Source: Gibbula magus
Taxonomy: Eukaryota > Mollusca > Gastropoda > Trochida > Trochidae
Assembly (NCBI GenBank): GCA_936450465.1
Contig: OW388304.1
Coordinates: 8,562,700-8,626,699 of the forward strand
DNA: 64,000 nt
Reading direction: 5' to 3'
Shown: one piece after another, positions 61,441 through 64,000 of the stretch
Numbering within the stretch: the first letter of the stretch is position 1
How the letters are laid out: every line of letters starts with the position of its first letter
Position numbers and translations under genes: made by a program
The notes under the pieces: model-generated
Told to the model about the DNA's origin: nothing
The model's database searches: none
What the model saw: the letters and a program-made list of their open reading frames with translations, nothing else

Positions 61441-62153
61441 AAAAGTCCTCAAAATCACAAAAATTTCATACATTTTGACAAATGCGATAATTGTGGCCTA
61501 ACTTGTACATGATATAGATCTGTGTTAAGTAACGTATTGTGATCGGAGGGCAATAAGTATCTTTGACATATCTCCATTTCTTACAGAGTTATGCCCCTTT
61601 AAACATAAGGCCGAAATTCGGTCTTTTAAAAAATGACCATATTCAATGACGGATTATTAAAATTCTAGGATGAAATTAAAAGATCGACAACCACAACCCT
61701 CTGAAGAATTCATTTATCTTTAAAATAAGCTATCATATGTATATGTACTCATAAAATTGAAGGACGAGAAGGTTTTCTTAGACGCGTATCCTAAAAACTG
61801 CGAAAGTTCACACAAAATTCAGTTTTTTCGAAATAGCAAAAAATATATATATATACGACCGAAAAAAAGTCATTAACCTTTTTGATGGGGAATGTTGTTG
61901 CGCACATTTTGGTGAAAGTTTTAAGAAAATATATTGATTAGTATTCGAGCTATGAAGGTTTAAAGTTTTTACTTCAAATCCATAAAGTGGCTCGTTATTA
62001 TCTAAGTTGGGGCACAGGCTATCATCCCTGAAAATTTCATGCGAATCGGCCCAGTGGTTACTTCAGAAAGCTCTGGACAAATAAAGTACAAATAATAATA
62101 GAGAAGAACCAGGATAATAACAATAGGTCTTCCAGACGTAGTCTTGAAGACCT

Positions 62154-64000
62154 AATTATGAAATAAAAGGTTAATTTTAGGTCTATTTTAGCCATCTTTG
62201 TATAGGCCTTTATAATGACACTTCTATATGAAAACACATCTTAGAATTCTGTGTAGAAAATTCTCATTAAAAAAAGCTTCATTTGTACAGTGTAGTCATC
62301 AAAATCCATTTACAAATTCCTAAAATAAACAATTATTTTAATCAAAACGTTGGCCTTCAAACAGATTTCATTACTTTCGTTCTATTTATAGAATTCTCCC
62401 GCCAAATGAACTAGACTATTAAGGAATAGGGGAGGCAGGTTGCTAGTGGATTTCTTAGTACCCTGTCAAAATCTCATTGGAACTTTAATTTGAAGCAAAA
62501 TTTTCATTAAAAAAATCACCTATCATCCCTCAAGGAAAATAGATAGGCCCTGTCAATATGCCATCATCATTTGTGTACGTCTGTCTGCATGGGGATATTT
62601 ATAAAAGATTTTTTAAGCAAAGGTTATGTAGAATATTTTTAAATTTGTAGCTTATTGTTAGTTAAAACAAGGACTTTCTTGAAACTTATTATTTAAAAAT
62701 ACTTTGTAATAATTCTTCTGTTGACTTAAAGAGACAGTTCTAAAAATAGATATCTGGGAAGGCCGTAAATGTACTGTCAAAGCACTGAGTTTGTCTGTCA
62801 CCTGTACGTTGTCAGATATGGAAGGGGATTTGTGCCAAAAATGAAGACATGTTGACTTGTAACTTGTAAAGTGTAACATGTCGTTCTCAACCATACAAGT
62901 CTCGAAAAGACAAGTCCAACTTTGCAAAACTAACATTTTAATCCTGTCAATCGTAACTTCGCATTCTCAACTTTACGAAGTTGAAATGTAATTCTAGAAA
63001 TCGTCAAAGTGGAATCATTAAATCTAAATAATATACACATTATGTAATGTTACAACTTACGTTTGACAAATGAAAAATGGAAAATGAGGAGTTGCAAAGT
63101 CAGCTTTGTAAAACCGACTTTAGCATTTCGAGACTGACAAGACTTACATAGTTACGATTGCAATGTTTCAAATCACATCTCTACACGATTTCGCATTGAC
63201 CATATTTTGAATATTACGGAAATTAGCGGAAAGGAACGAATAATACCGATCCGATAAACACAATGTTCAACAATGACTTCTCCCTTGGTGAACATCTCTC
63301 AGCAATTACTAACACATATTTGAAAGTTGCATACTAGCTAATGTGCTTGTTATATGTGGAGGGCTAATGTACATTTTCACGTGGAGGAAGCTACTGGTCA
63401 AACACAAAAAGGAAAATAAAACATTTGTTTATCTACATTCTTTCCAGGGTGACCATACAAATAAGTATACAGTTCAAAATGTAGACAGAATCAACATAAA
63501 TAATTGAACACATTTAGAGAAAAGTTGTATATTGTCTATTCATTTGTTCTAATTAACATAGGAATAGCTAGACCACACTTTTAAGAAATATGCTTCCTGG
63601 TCAAGATTAATATATATGTATTTTGTGATATTAGAGTATTGTATGTATGTATGATTTTTTTGTTTGTTTTTGATATACAAGATAGTTTGAGTAAATCCTT
63701 TCTTGCTACATGCAGTTGTATATGTATAAGTTAAAACACTCCCAATCCAGATCAGTGTATTTCGAATCAGTGACGTATTTCCATTTATGATAGAAAGTTA
63801 ATTTATCAAAATGTGTGAGTCAAGTAATAAATCGTACATTTTCTTGTGACCCATTTGCATTTGATTGTGAAAGGGTATACAGGATTGCACAGTTTACACT
63901 CGGGTATAATGATAGCTATACGTGTATAAAGAGTTGGCATGATATAAAACTACATGTTTAATGCCTTCATAAGTAAGACACTCTGTATCAATTGGGTATA
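62154..64000. other. No gene recognised
   Basis: AT-rich. Near 62860-63170 are several imperfect inverted segments (ACTTTGCAAAA, TTGCAAAGTC, AACTTTACGAAGTT) suggestive of a small MITE, but no clear ends are seen. Confidence 0.35.

Larger units (their letters stand above)
58994..62153 (-). mobile_element. Family-1 Helentron-like element, minus orientation, with nested insertion
   Basis: 5' hairpin AGGTCTTCAAGAC..GAAGACCT at 62153-62125, subterminal inverse at 59029-59018, terminal hairpin ATTGCC/GGCAAT at 59013-59000 and ACTAG at 58994-58998 (CTAGT on the minus strand). Its 5' half (61600-62120) matches copies 1-4 of the array and its 3' half matches copy 4. Without the nested element at 59624-61202 it would be about 1.58 kb. 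Confidence 0.75.

Overview
This is an AT-rich window from an animal nuclear genome, most likely a lophotrochozoan and probably a mollusc (inference). The reasons are short exons separated by long introns, GT-AG splice sites, a C-type lectin and a PAN/GON secreted protein, several LINE/SINE remnants, and dense non-autonomous elements. There are no operons or bacterial signals. Host gene content is low and repeats dominate.

Layout. 1-4392 (minus): one uninterrupted reading frame of 1464 codons that runs off the left edge. It has N-terminal Cys/His motifs and C-terminal acidic motifs like FEN1/PIN-type nucleases, and is probably transposon-related. 4880-10464: head-to-tail array of four Helentron-like (Helitron2, HINE) non-autonomous elements. 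11429-12923: minisatellite and copies of a 147-bp repeat. 13437-19261: C-type lectin gene with TATA box, CRE and poly(A) signal; intron 1 carries a dead Tc1-like transposon (15741-17422) and LINE/SINE scraps. 19785-25600: MITE-like inverted repeats and an unclassified element with TAGCTCATCA ends. 25605-26960: decayed C2H2 zinc-finger array split by a MULE-like transposase fragment. 27996-30392: hAT-like MITE and a minus-oriented element holding about twelve 145-bp units. 30958-31545: TTCGTA-rich tract. 32848-32893 (minus): a hammerhead ribozyme motif of the type known in Penelope-like elements and retrozymes. 33760-34914 (minus): secreted 384-residue PAN-EGF-CCP-GON protein. 36141-43751: possible third Helentron-like family, a LINE 3' end and duplicated blocks. 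44885-48400: SINEs, a pogo-like repeat and a LINE C-terminus. 49.2-50.8 kb: paralogue of the 32.0-33.6 kb block. 53799-54152: foldback element built of TCCTAATTAGGA palindromes. 56142-56258: possible first coding exon. 57001-58690: SINE and an L1/Tx1-like LINE with reverse transcriptase motifs. 58994-62153: a family-1 Helentron-like element invaded by a second family (59624-61202).

The main biological story is layered mobile DNA. The same repeat families recur at several places, in both orientations, inserted in each other and in (TTA)n tracts. Host genes that look potentially functional are the lectin, the PAN/GON protein and perhaps the 56.1 kb exon. All calls come from reading the sequence; no database search was run.
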